This document shows positions 9,601 to 17,235 of a stretch of DNA of 64,000 bases, one piece after another; within the stretch, counting starts at the first letter, position 1, and each line of letters opens with the position of its first letter. A program made the position numbers and the translations under genes. The notes beneath the pieces were generated by a model. The model was given only the letters and a program-made list of their open reading frames with translations. It was not told where the DNA came from and ran no database searches. Origin of the DNA: JANXLS01 sp038227045. Lineage in GTDB: Bacteria > Planctomycetota > SZUA-567 > H5-PLA8. Where the stretch lies: positions 14,920 through 78,919 of the forward strand of contig JBBRQD010000014.1 in assembly GCA_038227045.1 (NCBI GenBank). The letters run 5' to 3'.

Positions 9601-9755
9601 ACGCGAACGGGAATGCCGTACGGAGCCGGCAAGGACTCGACGCGGTTCAGTTCGAAGACGACGTAGAGTAGAATCGCGATTGCAGCGACAACGGCGATCG
9701 CGGCCGCGTTTCCGTGGCGGGCGGGCGGGGGTGGCAAGGTGCTCGGTATGGACAT
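6636..9755 (-). CDS. PQQ-type sugar dehydrogenase fused to a three-heme cytochrome region
   Basis: A protein of 1039 residues. Residues 15-35 form a signal anchor (AIAVVAAIAILLYVVFEL). Residues of about 75-440 are a soluble-glucose-dehydrogenase-type propeller: SGGHNGCSIKFGPDGYMYF supplies the catalytic-His region, GLRNPFRMNFD the substrate-binding Arg, and GGNYGWSIMEG the calcium/PQQ loop. Three CxxCH motifs follow: CMTCH about 599, CSQCH about 693, CINCH about 919. The last lies in a domain of the Pirellula/Verrucomicrobium heme-binding type (NCHRVNGQGKDFGP, then IVEPSKTIAEGF, ending LTPQEAADLLEYL). I infer oxidation of a sugar or other alcohol/aldehyde outside the cytoplasm, with electrons passed along the hemes. 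Substrate unknown. It stands alone on this strand and shares a 263-base divergent gap with the VOC gene. Confidence 0.85.
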   Translation of the reverse strand: MSIPSTLPPPPARHGNAAAIAVVAAIAILLYVVFELNRVESLPAPYGIPVRVAWTTSRVSGSPEAPSPFETQRVFPKISFDHPVDIAFAPGVNRVFVALQKGQMFSFPNNPNSDHADLFFDPAELLTWQHIPECKGMGGILALAFHPRFQENRYCYIQYSLEFKTYIRNRENASRISRFTVTDTDPPRLDPKSELIVIQWPSGGHNGCSIKFGPDGYMYFSTGDGADPNPPDIHNTGQDISDLLSSIVRIDVDHPDKDKPYSVPPDNPFVSTPKARPEVFAYGLRNPFRMNFDSKNGNLWVGDVGWELWESIVCAKSGGNYGWSIMEGPNPVHPNGKRGPTEISKPQAALFHTESASITGGVVYRGKKLPELYGYYIFGDWQTCTLWSAKCVGEKEDTLEPYKTIAQTDQRIVSFGEDPDKEPIIVDHGGGGLYRLVPNPAAGQPPTFPRKLSDTGLFASVKDQIPATGVLPFSVNAPQWSDGATAVRFVATPGSTRMAWGKGVWGDDKAVWPKDSVLVRTLSLEMKVGDPATNKNVETQILHFDGRQWHGYSFAWNDSQTDAELVAVGGDERPFDIVDPASPGGTRHQTWHYPSRTQCMTCHNIWCDYALAFTVPQLTRKERYRFDSGEVVTDDPARSFRHIGLLIEPKFPTSKYAPPGFKATKPENSALTNPYDESADLAERARSYLHINCSQCHRFGGGGTALFDVQKHLRSNQLKAVDERPALGDFGLDGGRLICPGDPNRSVFLYRTSKLGRGRMPHIGSDIVDEKGTQLLRQWIADMPAPGAAISNARAQRELDVKALATERDSGAAIDRLLATPSGAQALLGEIDSRSLPEPVLKAALAKAIASPQESVRDLFRRFDSREQFIVRLGPNIDRTKLLAMPGDATRGRAVFESASGAAIPSSGGTPATATAGLCINCHRVNGQGKDFGPELSHIATKYNKAQLLENIVEPSKTIAEGFAMHLLKKTNGEIVTGLLVSKSDTEVVLRDQEKQIHVPAEEVQRLTPQPVSAMPEGLLSNLTPQEAADLLEYLSTLK

Positions 9756-10018
9756 TGGATGGGAAGGCCTCTTTTGTTCGGACGCGAAGAAACTCTTTCA
9801 ATTGCGAGAATCAAACGTCGTGCCGGTATTTTGATTACACTGGATTGTGCTGCGAAAGATAGAAGCAGCGGTTGTTTTTTGAAAGCTAAAATCTCATTTA
9901 ACCGCACGAGAACGCGGTCATTGAACTCCCAATTGTTAAGCGGTTCCGGTGTACCGTTTATAGAACTCGCTTTTTTTATTGCCGCTTCGCCGAAATCCCA
10001 AATTCTGGAGATAACACC

Positions 10019-10528
10019 ATGAACATTTTGCTTTTCTCGGCAGTGCTGCTCTGCGCGCTGGTACTCCCTGCATTTTCCGAAGACGCTCCCAAGAAAGACG
10101 CCGACGGCACGAACGCGGCTGGTAATACGCCTGCCTTGCGGAGGCCTGGCTTCATTTTTTTGGAACTCGAAACCAAGAAGATCGACGCCTATGTTGCGTT
10201 CTTTAAAGATGTCATGGACTTCAAAGTTACGGAGCGCAAAGGGCAATTTGTGTCGATGAAGACGAATCTGGCGGAACTGCTGCTCGTCGATCCCGAGATG
10301 ATCCCCGCGGGCCATCCGTTCCACAATAAACTGACCGGCAGCGGACAGGGTTTGGGAGTGGAGATGGGATTCGTCGTGGCCGACGTGGACAAGGCGTACG
10401 CGGCAGCCGTCAAGCACGAAGGTTTTAAAATCTCGTCGGCCATTGCGCTCCGGCCTTGGGGAGTGCGCGACTTTCGCGTGTTGTCTTTGGATGGGTACTA
10501 TTTTCGTTTTACCGAAGCAAAACAATAG
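10019..10528 (+). CDS. Secreted VOC (glyoxalase/dioxygenase-fold) protein
   Basis: A protein of 169 residues. Residues 1-20 are a Sec signal peptide (MNILLFSAVLLCALVLPAFS, cut before EDAPKK). The rest is a single vicinal-oxygen-chelate module: GFIFLELETKKIDAYVAFFKDVMDFKV, then AELLLVDPEMI, and EMGFVVADVDKAYAAAVKHEGF with the closing WGVRDFRVLSLDGYYFRF. The family includes glyoxalases, ring-cleaving dioxygenases and resistance proteins. The usual His/Glu metal ligands are only partly evident (the Glu in LELET is a candidate), so it may bind rather than turn over a ligand. Start ATG 10019 has GGAG 7 bases upstream. The SGNH-like gene follows after 53 bases on the same strand and is also secreted. 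Confidence 0.8.
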   Translation: MNILLFSAVLLCALVLPAFSEDAPKKDADGTNAAGNTPALRRPGFIFLELETKKIDAYVAFFKDVMDFKVTERKGQFVSMKTNLAELLLVDPEMIPAGHPFHNKLTGSGQGLGVEMGFVVADVDKAYAAAVKHEGFKISSAIALRPWGVRDFRVLSLDGYYFRFTEAKQ

Positions 10529-10581
10529 CGTAGAAACTCCTTGATCAGAACGTGCCCGCCCGCTCACCGGAGAATGTTTTC

Positions 10582-11439
10582 ATGTGCACTCATTTTGCTC
10601 GCCGCCAACGCGCGATTGTTTGGTTTCCGCTCGCCATCGCAATACTGATGCTTTCCGTCCGGGCGGAGGACGTTCCGGCGGGGCAGCGCGTTTTTTATTC
10701 AGGTCACAGTTTTCACATGTTCATCGTGCCGCATATTGAGGAACTGGCGGCGGCGGCGGGCATCAAAGGGCATCACACCGCGGGATCGCAGATGATCGGC
10801 GGCTCGCGGGTGATTCAGCATTGGGAACTGACCGGCGAGAAAAGCACCGCCAAGCCGGCGCTTGCGGCCGGACAGGTGGACGTGTTCACCATGGCGCCGC
10901 ACATCCTCATGCCGGATGCCGGAATTGACAACTTTGTCGAACTGGGCTTGAAGAACAACCCGAATATGCGGTTTTACGTGCAGGCGTCGTGGGTGCCGTT
11001 TGACACGCTGACTGAAAAGGACCGCATTGCCGACAACGCTCAGCGCGAAGCCACCGATCTGGACGCGTTGCAGAAAGCTGGCGACTCGTGGCGGCAGAAA
11101 GTGGAAGAACAAGCCGATGCGTTAAACGCCAAATACGGGAAGAAGGCCGTGTTCATCGTGCCGGTGGGCGACGCGGTGATGGCGCTGAGGCGGCGGGTCA
11201 AGATCGGCGAATTTCCAGGCATGACAAAGCAAGCGCAACTCTTCCGCGACCCAATCGGGCACGGCAACGGGCAGATCATGGCGCTCACGGCCTACTGCAA
11301 TTTCGCGGCGATTTATAAGATCAGTCCAGTGGGATTGAAAGTGACCGAACGTGGGATATCGGATGACCAACAGGCGATTTTGCAGCGCATTGCATGGGAG
11401 ACGGTGTCGAAGTATGAGCGGGCGGGAGTGAAGCAGTAG
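10582..11439 (+). CDS. Secreted SGNH/GDSL-like hydrolase family protein
   Basis: About 285 residues with a Sec signal in the first 28 (RQRAIVWFPLAIAILMLSVRAED). The mature part opens with VFYSGHSFHMF, in the position of block I of SGNH hydrolases (here GHS-F rather than GDS or GNS). It ends with DPIGHGNGQIMAL, a D-x-x-H pattern in the position of block V. GGSRVIQHWE supplies conserved Gly and Arg, and DVFTMAPHILM a central strand. I infer an extracytoplasmic esterase-like or deacetylase-like role. No other enzyme class fits better, but the match is distant. The start is ATG 10582, behind CGGAGAA; a GTG at 10552 is in frame but adds a non-signal extension. Confidence 0.65.
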   Translation: MCTHFARRQRAIVWFPLAIAILMLSVRAEDVPAGQRVFYSGHSFHMFIVPHIEELAAAAGIKGHHTAGSQMIGGSRVIQHWELTGEKSTAKPALAAGQVDVFTMAPHILMPDAGIDNFVELGLKNNPNMRFYVQASWVPFDTLTEKDRIADNAQREATDLDALQKAGDSWRQKVEEQADALNAKYGKKAVFIVPVGDAVMALRRRVKIGEFPGMTKQAQLFRDPIGHGNGQIMALTAYCNFAAIYKISPVGLKVTERGISDDQQAILQRIAWETVSKYERAGVKQ

Positions 11440-11442
11440 AGG

Positions 11443-11464
11443 TGCATGGAGGATGCATGGAGGA
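11443..11464. repeat. 11-bp tandem duplication TGCATGGAGGA
   Basis: Two exact adjacent copies of TGCATGGAGGA lie directly after the TAG stop of the SGNH-like gene. They are followed by an ATGG that starts a partial third unit. It may be simple slippage, and no function is evident. Confidence 0.6.
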
Positions 11465-11509
11465 ATGGGGATCGTGCACAATGCTTCGTTTACGTCCGCG
11501 AACAACTGA

Positions 11510-11551
11510 GGGCGCGCACGAAACCATTTTTAAAAAGTCCCGTGCACGCCC
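11510..11551. terminator. Probable bidirectional terminator hairpin
   Basis: GGGCGCGCACG (11510-11520) pairs with CGTGCACGCCC (11541-11551) with one mismatch. The inner loop contains ATTTTTAAAAA. The hairpin lies between two convergent genes (ends 11439 and 11575), where a shared terminator is expected. The T-run after the stem is weak (CCGTTTTC on the + side). Confidence 0.5.
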
Positions 11552-11574
11552 CCGTTTTCAAACTTTAACCATTA

Positions 11575-12735
11575 CTACAGCGTCACTTCCTTAGGCACAT
11601 TCGACAAAACTTCCTGCACCGCTGCGACACCTTTTCCGAATGCCACGTTCGCGCCGCAGGCCTTCAGGCCCAGTTCCAACGCTGCGATGCCGACGACCAC
11701 GTCCATGCCCGAGCAGTAACCCATGTGGGCGATGCGGATGACGTTGCCTTTCATGTCGCCCTGACCATCGGCCAGCGTCACGCCATAGCGGCTCTTCGCG
11801 GCTTTGATCACCGCCGAACCGTCCAGTCCCGCGGGCGATTTTACCACCGTCACGACTTCCGACGGCACTTTCGGGAACTGCTCGAGGCCCAGCGCGGACG
11901 TGCCCGCGCGGCAGGCTTTGGCCAGCCAGGCGTGGCGCGCCAGCACGTTTTTCGCGCCTTCTTCTTCGATCATTTTCAGCGCTTCGTTCTGCGCGCTGAT
12001 CAGCGTGTTGGCCGGCGTGAACGGCGTGTCGTTTTCGGCCAGTGGCTTCTTGCACTGCTTCAGCGACAGGTAGTAAGCGGGCGCGGCGACGGTATCGACT
12101 ACGGCCCAGGCCTTTGGCGAAACGGTCAGCACCGCCAAGCCCGGCGGCATCATCAGGCCCTTCTGCGAGCCGGCCATGAAGAAGTCGACGTGCCACGCGT
12201 CGATGGGGCATTCCATGCCCACCGCGCCGGAGACGCCGTCGACGGCCAGCAGCGCCGGCGTATCCTTCACGATTTCGCCGATGGCTTTGACATCGAACTT
12301 CGCGCCGGTGGACGTTTCGCACAGATGCACGTAAACGGCCGCGATGCTCGGATCTTTCTTCAGCGCGTCGCCGATCTGCGCGGGATTGGGCACATCGCCG
12401 TACGCAATCTTGATGACTTCGCAGGGAATCTCGAACGTCTTGCAGATGGAGACCAGCCGTTCGCCCCACTTCCCGCCGCTGACGACAAGCGCCTTCTTGC
12501 CCTTGGGAATGGCGTTGACGATCGACGCTTCCATGGACGCCGTGCCGGAGCCGGCGAACAGCAGCACGTCGCTCTTCGACGTTTCGAAGATACGCGCCAG
12601 GCGTTCGCGGCACTCCTTATAGAGGTTCTTGAAGCGCGCGGAGCGGTGGTACCAGGATGCTTCGGCGAGAGCGAAACGGACACGTTCGGGCACCTGGCTC
12701 GGGCCGGGGGCAAGCAGCACATCTTTCAACGGCAT
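11575..12735 (-). CDS. Class V aminotransferase (alanine/serine-glyoxylate type)
   Basis: A 386-residue PLP enzyme of fold type I. LAPGPSQVPERV near residue 10 and the HRSARFKNLYKEC segment are typical of the alanine-glyoxylate / serine-glyoxylate / purine-degradation group. VDGVSGAVGMECPID holds the Asp that contacts the pyridine nitrogen, and FMAGSQKGLMMPPG contains the PLP-binding Lys. FAGSGTASMEA is the phosphate-contact loop. It probably interconverts an amino acid and glyoxylate or pyruvate, but the exact pair cannot be assigned. A 2-aminoethylphosphonate aminotransferase is a distant alternative. Start ATG 12735 has AAGGGAG about 10 bases upstream; an upstream TTG at 12777 adds an unlikely leader. 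Confidence 0.9.
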   Translation of the reverse strand: MPLKDVLLAPGPSQVPERVRFALAEASWYHRSARFKNLYKECRERLARIFETSKSDVLLFAGSGTASMEASIVNAIPKGKKALVVSGGKWGERLVSICKTFEIPCEVIKIAYGDVPNPAQIGDALKKDPSIAAVYVHLCETSTGAKFDVKAIGEIVKDTPALLAVDGVSGAVGMECPIDAWHVDFFMAGSQKGLMMPPGLAVLTVSPKAWAVVDTVAAPAYYLSLKQCKKPLAENDTPFTPANTLISAQNEALKMIEEEGAKNVLARHAWLAKACRAGTSALGLEQFPKVPSEVVTVVKSPAGLDGSAVIKAAKSRYGVTLADGQGDMKGNVIRIAHMGYCSGMDVVVGIAALELGLKACGANVAFGKGVAAVQEVLSNVPKEVTL

Positions 12736-12794
12736 GATCGAAATAACTCCCTTCTTGAGGATGAATCCGACAGACAATAACGGCCCGGCATCTT

Positions 12795-13038
12795 ACCGCG
12801 GATGAACGGCGAAGAAACTGCTTTTTAACCGCGGATAACGCTGATTTTCGCGGATAAACGCGGATAAATTTTTGGGAGAACAACTTCGGGGGAACGCGTC
12901 GGGTGCCACGGAGCAGTACTCTGCTCCGTGCTGAGACGCGCACGATATGCCGGCGATTCTCTCGCGAATCAATCGTTCAATAAACCATTTTAAAAATATC
13001 CGCGTTTATCCGCGATATCCGCGGTTAAAAAGTCTTCG
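12795..13038. repeat. Nested inverted repeat filling the aminotransferase-fmt gap
   Basis: Outer arms, about 55 nt, imperfect: 12809-12877 carries GCGAAGA then TTTTTAACCGCGGATAAC and CGCGGATAAACGCGGATAAA. Positions 12991-13038 carry the reverse complement (ATCCGCGTTTATCCGCG, ATCCGCGGTTAAAAA, TCTTCGC). Inside lies a hairpin with 10-bp arms, CACGGAGCAG (12907-12916) and CTGCTCCGTG (12921-12930). That inner element, including GTGCT then GACGC and ACGAT, recurs twice at 36.6-36.7 kb. No coding frame runs through the gap. This 307-base gap holds nothing else that I can see. Confidence 0.8.
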
Positions 13039-13042
13039 CTGT

Positions 13043-14005
13043 TTACTCCCATTTCGTTCCATTTATCAGCGGTTTCCCGGCGCCGCGCAGGTATTCCGCG
13101 ACGCTCATTTCGCGTTTGCCTTCGGGTTGAATTTTAGAGATGGACAGCACGCCGCCGTCGCCGCAGCCAGCCAACAACAATTGGCTGTTGGCGTTCAGCG
13201 GCGCGGCGCCGGGTGCGGCGAGTTCCGCTTCGGCGATGCGGATGCGCTGTGTGATTTTTCCGTCGGGGGACGAGACGCGGGTCCACGCGCCGGGCCAGGG
13301 TGTCATGGCGCGCACGAGACGTTCGATGCTCGCCGCGCTGCCGCTCCAATCGATTTGGCCGCTGCTTTTTTCGAGCTTTTCGGCGTACGACGCGAGCGCG
13401 TCGTTCTGCGGTTCGAGCGTGAATTTATTGTGTTCGAGCAAGTCGAGCGCGTCGGCGAAACACATCGCGGAAAGTTCGGCGAGCTTGTCGTGGAGCGTAC
13501 CGGCTGTTTCGCGCGGGGCGATTGGAATGGTTCGGCGCAGAAACACCGGGCCGGTGTCGAGTCCGGACTCCATCTTCATCACGCAAACACCGGTCTCCGC
13601 GTCGCCGGCGAGCAGCGCGGCCTGGATCGGCGCGGCGCCGCGGTATTTGGGCAGCAGCGACGCGTGCGCGTTGATCGGAAAAAAGCGTCCGAGCGTCAGC
13701 GCGTCGTGTTTCAAAATATTGCCGTACGCGACCACGCACAGAATGTCGGGCTGTAGCGCGCGCAGCGACTCGAGCACCGCGGGCGTGTTGATCGAACGCG
13801 GCTGAAAAATGCGGTCGTTCGGAATGCTCAGCGCGCGGGCTGCGTCAACGACGGGCGGTGGCGTGGGCGTCTTCGAATTTCCGCGCCCCTTGGGTTTGTC
13901 GGGCTGCGACACCACTCCCACGACTTCGTGTTTCGGCGAGAGCGCGCACAATTTCTTTAATGAAGGGACCGCGTAGTCGGGAGTGCCGCAGAATATAATT
14001 CGCAT
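13043..14005 (-). CDS. fmt: Methionyl-tRNA formyltransferase
   Basis: A protein of 320 residues that formylates initiator Met-tRNA using 10-formyl-tetrahydrofolate. The N-terminal Rossmann-type domain has IIFCGTPDYAVPSL and VVSQPDKPKGRG. INAHASLLPKYRGAAPIQ holds the catalytic Asn-His, and ESGLDTGPV the catalytic Asp. The C-terminal OB-like domain starts near residue 210 (WSGSAASIERLVRAMTPWPGAW). Length and motif order are normal. Its usual partner def (peptide deformylase) is not adjacent; instead the zinc-ribbon/TM2 gene lies upstream at a 25-base gap. The start is ATG 14005. Confidence 0.96.
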   Translation of the reverse strand: MRIIFCGTPDYAVPSLKKLCALSPKHEVVGVVSQPDKPKGRGNSKTPTPPPVVDAARALSIPNDRIFQPRSINTPAVLESLRALQPDILCVVAYGNILKHDALTLGRFFPINAHASLLPKYRGAAPIQAALLAGDAETGVCVMKMESGLDTGPVFLRRTIPIAPRETAGTLHDKLAELSAMCFADALDLLEHNKFTLEPQNDALASYAEKLEKSSGQIDWSGSAASIERLVRAMTPWPGAWTRVSSPDGKITQRIRIAEAELAAPGAAPLNANSQLLLAGCGDGGVLSISKIQPEGKREMSVAEYLRGAGKPLINGTKWE

Positions 14006-14030
14006 AAGAGTCTTCGCCAGGATCTGAAAC

Positions 14031-14375
14031 TTATTGTTTCCGAATCAGCGGTCTTCCTTCGATATCTTTGTACGAGTCGGTGACGATTATGATTATGTCG
14101 TAAAGCGTCATAATGCCGCAGCAACCGCCAGTGAAAAGCATCAAAAGACCGATTGTCGTGTGGCCCGTGTAAAATCGGTGAACGCCGATGTGGCCGAGAA
14201 AAATGCAGAGCAGCAGCGTGGTTAGCCAGTCATATCCGTCCTGATTCAGCGTCGAAGTTGTTTTCGCTGGAACCTGCGCTGGTGCAACGGGCGCAGCCTC
14301 GCCTAATTTGTTGCCGCACGAAGGACAAAACAGCGCCGCGTCGCTTACCGGAGATGCGCATGTCGGACATTGCAT
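14031..14375 (-). CDS. Zinc-ribbon plus TM2-domain membrane protein
   Basis: A protein of 114 residues. An N-terminal zinc ribbon with two CxxC pairs (CPTC about 3-6, CPSC about 19-22) is followed by a Pro/Ala linker. A TM2 domain then spans about residues 45-105, with two membrane helices (WLTTLLLCIFLGHIGVHRFY, then GLLMLFTGGCCGIMTLYDIIII) around the family's GxxGxHRFY motif. TM2 proteins with zinc ribbons are common and mostly uncharacterised. Start ATG 14375 follows AGAGG; the longer frame to 14405 adds an unsupported leader. It probably forms an operon with fmt downstream. Confidence 0.85.
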   Translation of the reverse strand: MQCPTCASPVSDAALFCPSCGNKLGEAAPVAPAQVPAKTTSTLNQDGYDWLTTLLLCIFLGHIGVHRFYTGHTTIGLLMLFTGGCCGIMTLYDIIIIVTDSYKDIEGRPLIRKQ

Positions 14376-14574
14376 GGCGAAACCTCTTTCGAATCGGAGT
14401 ATCAATACAATTCAAATTCAGTGTGGCGAGCAGTATATTCCCGCCGCCGAATTCTGCATTCCGAAATCAAAAAAGCTCGGGCGGCTCTTGAATTCGTTTG
14501 AATAACACGCGGATACCAATAACCTTGAACCGTTCGCATATAAATTTTTGCCAGGTCGAGGAGAACGCACGCGC

Positions 14575-15579
14575 GTGATACCGTCGGAGCTACGCAAGGA
14601 TCCTCTTTCACAACGCTGGGTGATCATCGCCGCCGAACGGGCGAAGCGGCCCACCGATTTCGAATCCGACGCCGTCAACGATCCGCCCGCGTTCGATCCT
14701 TTCGCGCCAGGCAACGAAGACAAAACGCCGCCCGAGATCGCGTCGTATCGCAAGCCCGGGACGCTGCCCAACAAGCCCGGCTGGCGGGTGCGCGTGGTGC
14801 CCAACAAATACCCCGCGTTGCAGATCGAAGGCGGGCTCAACAAGCGCGGCGAAGGCATTTACGACAGCATGCAGGGCGTCGGCGCGCACGAAGTCATCAT
14901 CGACACGCCGGACGGCGCGCCGAGCTTCACCGGCTGCACGGATGAACATGTTCAGGAAGTGTTGTGGATGTACCGCGACCGCCTCGTGGACCTCAGCCGC
15001 GACAAGCGCTTGAAATACGGCATGCTCTTTAAAAATGTCGGCCGCGCCGCCGGTGCGACGGTGTTCCATTCGCACAGCCAGTTGATCGTCACGCCGATCG
15101 TGCCGCACCACGTTGAAGAAAAAGTCCACGCGTGCAAAAAATTCCACGACTACAGGGGCCGATGCCTGCTCTGCGACATCGCCCTGCAGGAACTCGAACA
15201 AAAAAGTCGTCTCGTGCTGGACTCCGGCCAGTTCATCGCCTTCGAGCCCTATGCGGCGCGCACACCGTTTGAAACGTGGATCGTGCCCAAGAACCATGCA
15301 TCACATTTCGAAGCGCTCACGCAACCGCTCTGCGAGGAACTCGCCTACATCCTGAAGCGCACCATGGCAAAGATCGAAAAAGGATTGAAAAACGCGGCCT
15401 ACAATTACATGATTTTCACCGCGCCATTCCACACCGGGGACGTGCCGGATTTCCATTGGCACATCGAAATCATCCCGCGGCTCACGCGCCAGGCGGGATT
15501 CGAATGGGGCACCGGATTCTATATCAATCCCGTGCCACCGGAGGACGCGGCGGAGTTTTTGCGCGGCGTGAAGATTTAA
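14575..15579 (+). CDS. galT: Galactose-1-phosphate uridylyltransferase
   Basis: A protein of 334 residues in the HIT superfamily. It carries out UDP-glucose + galactose-1-P to UDP-galactose + glucose-1-P (Leloir pathway). The nucleophile motif is VFHSHSQLIVTP, with HSHSQ at about 165-169 where most GalT proteins have HPHxQ. CLLCDIALQE is a candidate metal site, and FHWHIEIIPRL closes the second HIT half. N-terminal LRKDPLSQRWVIIAAERAKRP is the family opening. The start chosen is GTG 14575, 11 bases after GAGGAG; a TTG at 14548 is in frame but lies before that site. It is followed by glgA, suggesting a route from galactose to glycogen. An ADP-sugar or tetraphosphate phosphorylase relative cannot be excluded because of the Ser in the motif. 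Confidence 0.85.
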   Translation: MIPSELRKDPLSQRWVIIAAERAKRPTDFESDAVNDPPAFDPFAPGNEDKTPPEIASYRKPGTLPNKPGWRVRVVPNKYPALQIEGGLNKRGEGIYDSMQGVGAHEVIIDTPDGAPSFTGCTDEHVQEVLWMYRDRLVDLSRDKRLKYGMLFKNVGRAAGATVFHSHSQLIVTPIVPHHVEEKVHACKKFHDYRGRCLLCDIALQELEQKSRLVLDSGQFIAFEPYAARTPFETWIVPKNHASHFEALTQPLCEELAYILKRTMAKIEKGLKNAAYNYMIFTAPFHTGDVPDFHWHIEIIPRLTRQAGFEWGTGFYINPVPPEDAAEFLRGVKI

Positions 15580-15759
15580 AACGGTAGTAAGGTCCAAGGT
15601 TTCAGACGAATGACTCCAAAACTCAATTCATACATTTTTAATGCATATCAGTTAATTCGTCCGGATTTCTTCCCATAATGACGATGATTCTTGCTTGAGA
15701 AGCACCTCGAACTCGAGACGTTAACCGTTGGACTTTGGATTTAGACTTGGATTGGAAAA

Positions 15760-17235
15760 ATGAACATCGTCTTCGCCACATCCGAAGTCGCGCCCTACTC
15801 TAAATCCGGCGGCTTGGCCGATGTCTCCGCCGCGCTGCCGCATGAATTGGCGAAACTCGGGCACCATGTCTGCGTGTTCACTCCTTATTATCGTTCGGTG
15901 CGGAAACTCGAACCCAAGGCCCGGCAGATCGCGCAGGGTTTCGTGCCTGTTGGCGGCGAATCGATCGCCTGGACTCTCCATGCGGCTTCGTCGAATGTGA
16001 GTTCAAAAGACAAGGCTCAACTGTATTTCATCGGATGCGATCAATACTTCGACCGCGACGGATTGTACGGCACGGCGAAGGGCGACTACGACGACAGTTG
16101 CCAGCGTTATGTGCTGTTCTGCAGGGCGTGCCTCTCCGCGGTCCAGGCGCTGGCGTTGAGCGTGGATGTGTGGCATTGCAACGACTGGCAGACGGCGCTG
16201 ATCCCCATTTATTTGAAGCTCCTGTTCGCCAAACATCCGTTGCTCTCAGGAGCGGCGAGTGTGTTCACGATTCACAATCTGGCGTATCAGGGCTTATTCT
16301 GGCATTGGGACTGGCCGGTGTTGAATCTGCCTTGGAAGCACTACAATTGGAAGGAACTTGAATTTCACGGCAAGATGAATTTGCTGAAAGGCGCGTTGAT
16401 TCACGCCGACAAGCTGACGACGGTTTCGCCGACGTACGCGCGTGAAATCCAGACGTTGGAATTCGGTTCCGGGCTGGAAGGCGTGCTTCAGGATCGCATG
16501 GACGATCTGGTCGGAATCGTCAACGGCATCGATGCCGAAATCTGGAATCCCGAAACGGATCACTTCCTGCCGATGGGTTACCGGCCCGGTGAATTCGACG
16601 GAAAATTGAAATGCAAGGCAGTGCTGCGCCGGCGGTTGGGGCTGGCCGAGGACGGCTCGGTGGTGGTGGGCATGATCGGACGGCTTTTTGAACAGAAGGG
16701 ATTCGATCTGGTCGTTCAGGCGCTCGAAGAACTGATGCGGCGCGATATTCAATTGGTCATTCTCGGCACGGGCCGTGAGGAGTATCACCAAATACTCGAA
16801 GTTGCCCAACGCGCGCGGCCGGAGAAAGTGGCGGTGTCGTTTGCCTTCGACAACGAACTGGCGCACCTGATCGAAGCCGGCAGCGACATTTTTCTCATGC
16901 CCAGCCGCTATGAACCCTGCGGACTGAACCAATTGTACTCGCTGAAATACGGCACGATCCCGGTCGTGCATCGCGTGGGCGGTTTGGCCGATACGGTGGT
17001 GGACGCCACACCCGAAAACATGATCGCGGGAAGAGCGACGGGCTTTCAATTCGAAGCTTATGGCCCGAACGAAATGCTCGAAGCGCTCGACCGCGCACTG
17101 CATCTCTTCAAGAACGACCCCGCCGCCTGGCGCAAGATTCAACTCGCCGGAATGGCGCAAGATTGGACATGGCCCGTCAGCGCGCGGAAGTATGTCGAAG
17201 TGTTCAAAGCCGCGCGGGCGGGGGTTAGTGGTTAG
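15760..17235 (+). CDS. glgA: Glycogen (starch) synthase, ADP-glucose type
   Basis: A 491-residue GT5 enzyme that extends alpha-1,4-glucan from ADP-glucose. KSGGLAD at residues 15-21 binds the donor phosphates. HCNDWQTALIPIYLK and TIHNLAYQGLFW are GT5 signatures. VGMIGRLFEQKGFDLV opens the C-terminal Rossmann domain, and PSRYEPCGLNQLYSLKYGTIPVVHRVGGLADTV is the E-x7-E region. Length is normal for bacterial GlgA. The final Val-Ser-Gly and the stop codon (TAG 17233-17235) are encoded by the start of the inverted repeat at 17224. Upstream galT may be co-expressed, with a 180-base gap that shows no hairpin. Confidence 0.95.
   Translation: MNIVFATSEVAPYSKSGGLADVSAALPHELAKLGHHVCVFTPYYRSVRKLEPKARQIAQGFVPVGGESIAWTLHAASSNVSSKDKAQLYFIGCDQYFDRDGLYGTAKGDYDDSCQRYVLFCRACLSAVQALALSVDVWHCNDWQTALIPIYLKLLFAKHPLLSGAASVFTIHNLAYQGLFWHWDWPVLNLPWKHYNWKELEFHGKMNLLKGALIHADKLTTVSPTYAREIQTLEFGSGLEGVLQDRMDDLVGIVNGIDAEIWNPETDHFLPMGYRPGEFDGKLKCKAVLRRRLGLAEDGSVVVGMIGRLFEQKGFDLVVQALEELMRRDIQLVILGTGREEYHQILEVAQRARPEKVAVSFAFDNELAHLIEAGSDIFLMPSRYEPCGLNQLYSLKYGTIPVVHRVGGLADTVVDATPENMIAGRATGFQFEAYGPNEMLEALDRALHLFKNDPAAWRKIQLAGMAQDWTWPVSARKYVEVFKAARAGVSG

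Noticed and set aside
12781..13042. A CRISPR-like array, because of repeated GCGGATAA units
   Set aside because: The units are unevenly spaced, the pattern is inverted rather than direct, and no cas gene is near.
15597..15759. Possible tRNA or small RNA between galT and glgA
   Set aside because: I found no cloverleaf, CCA-ready acceptor stem or T-loop, and no strong hairpin.
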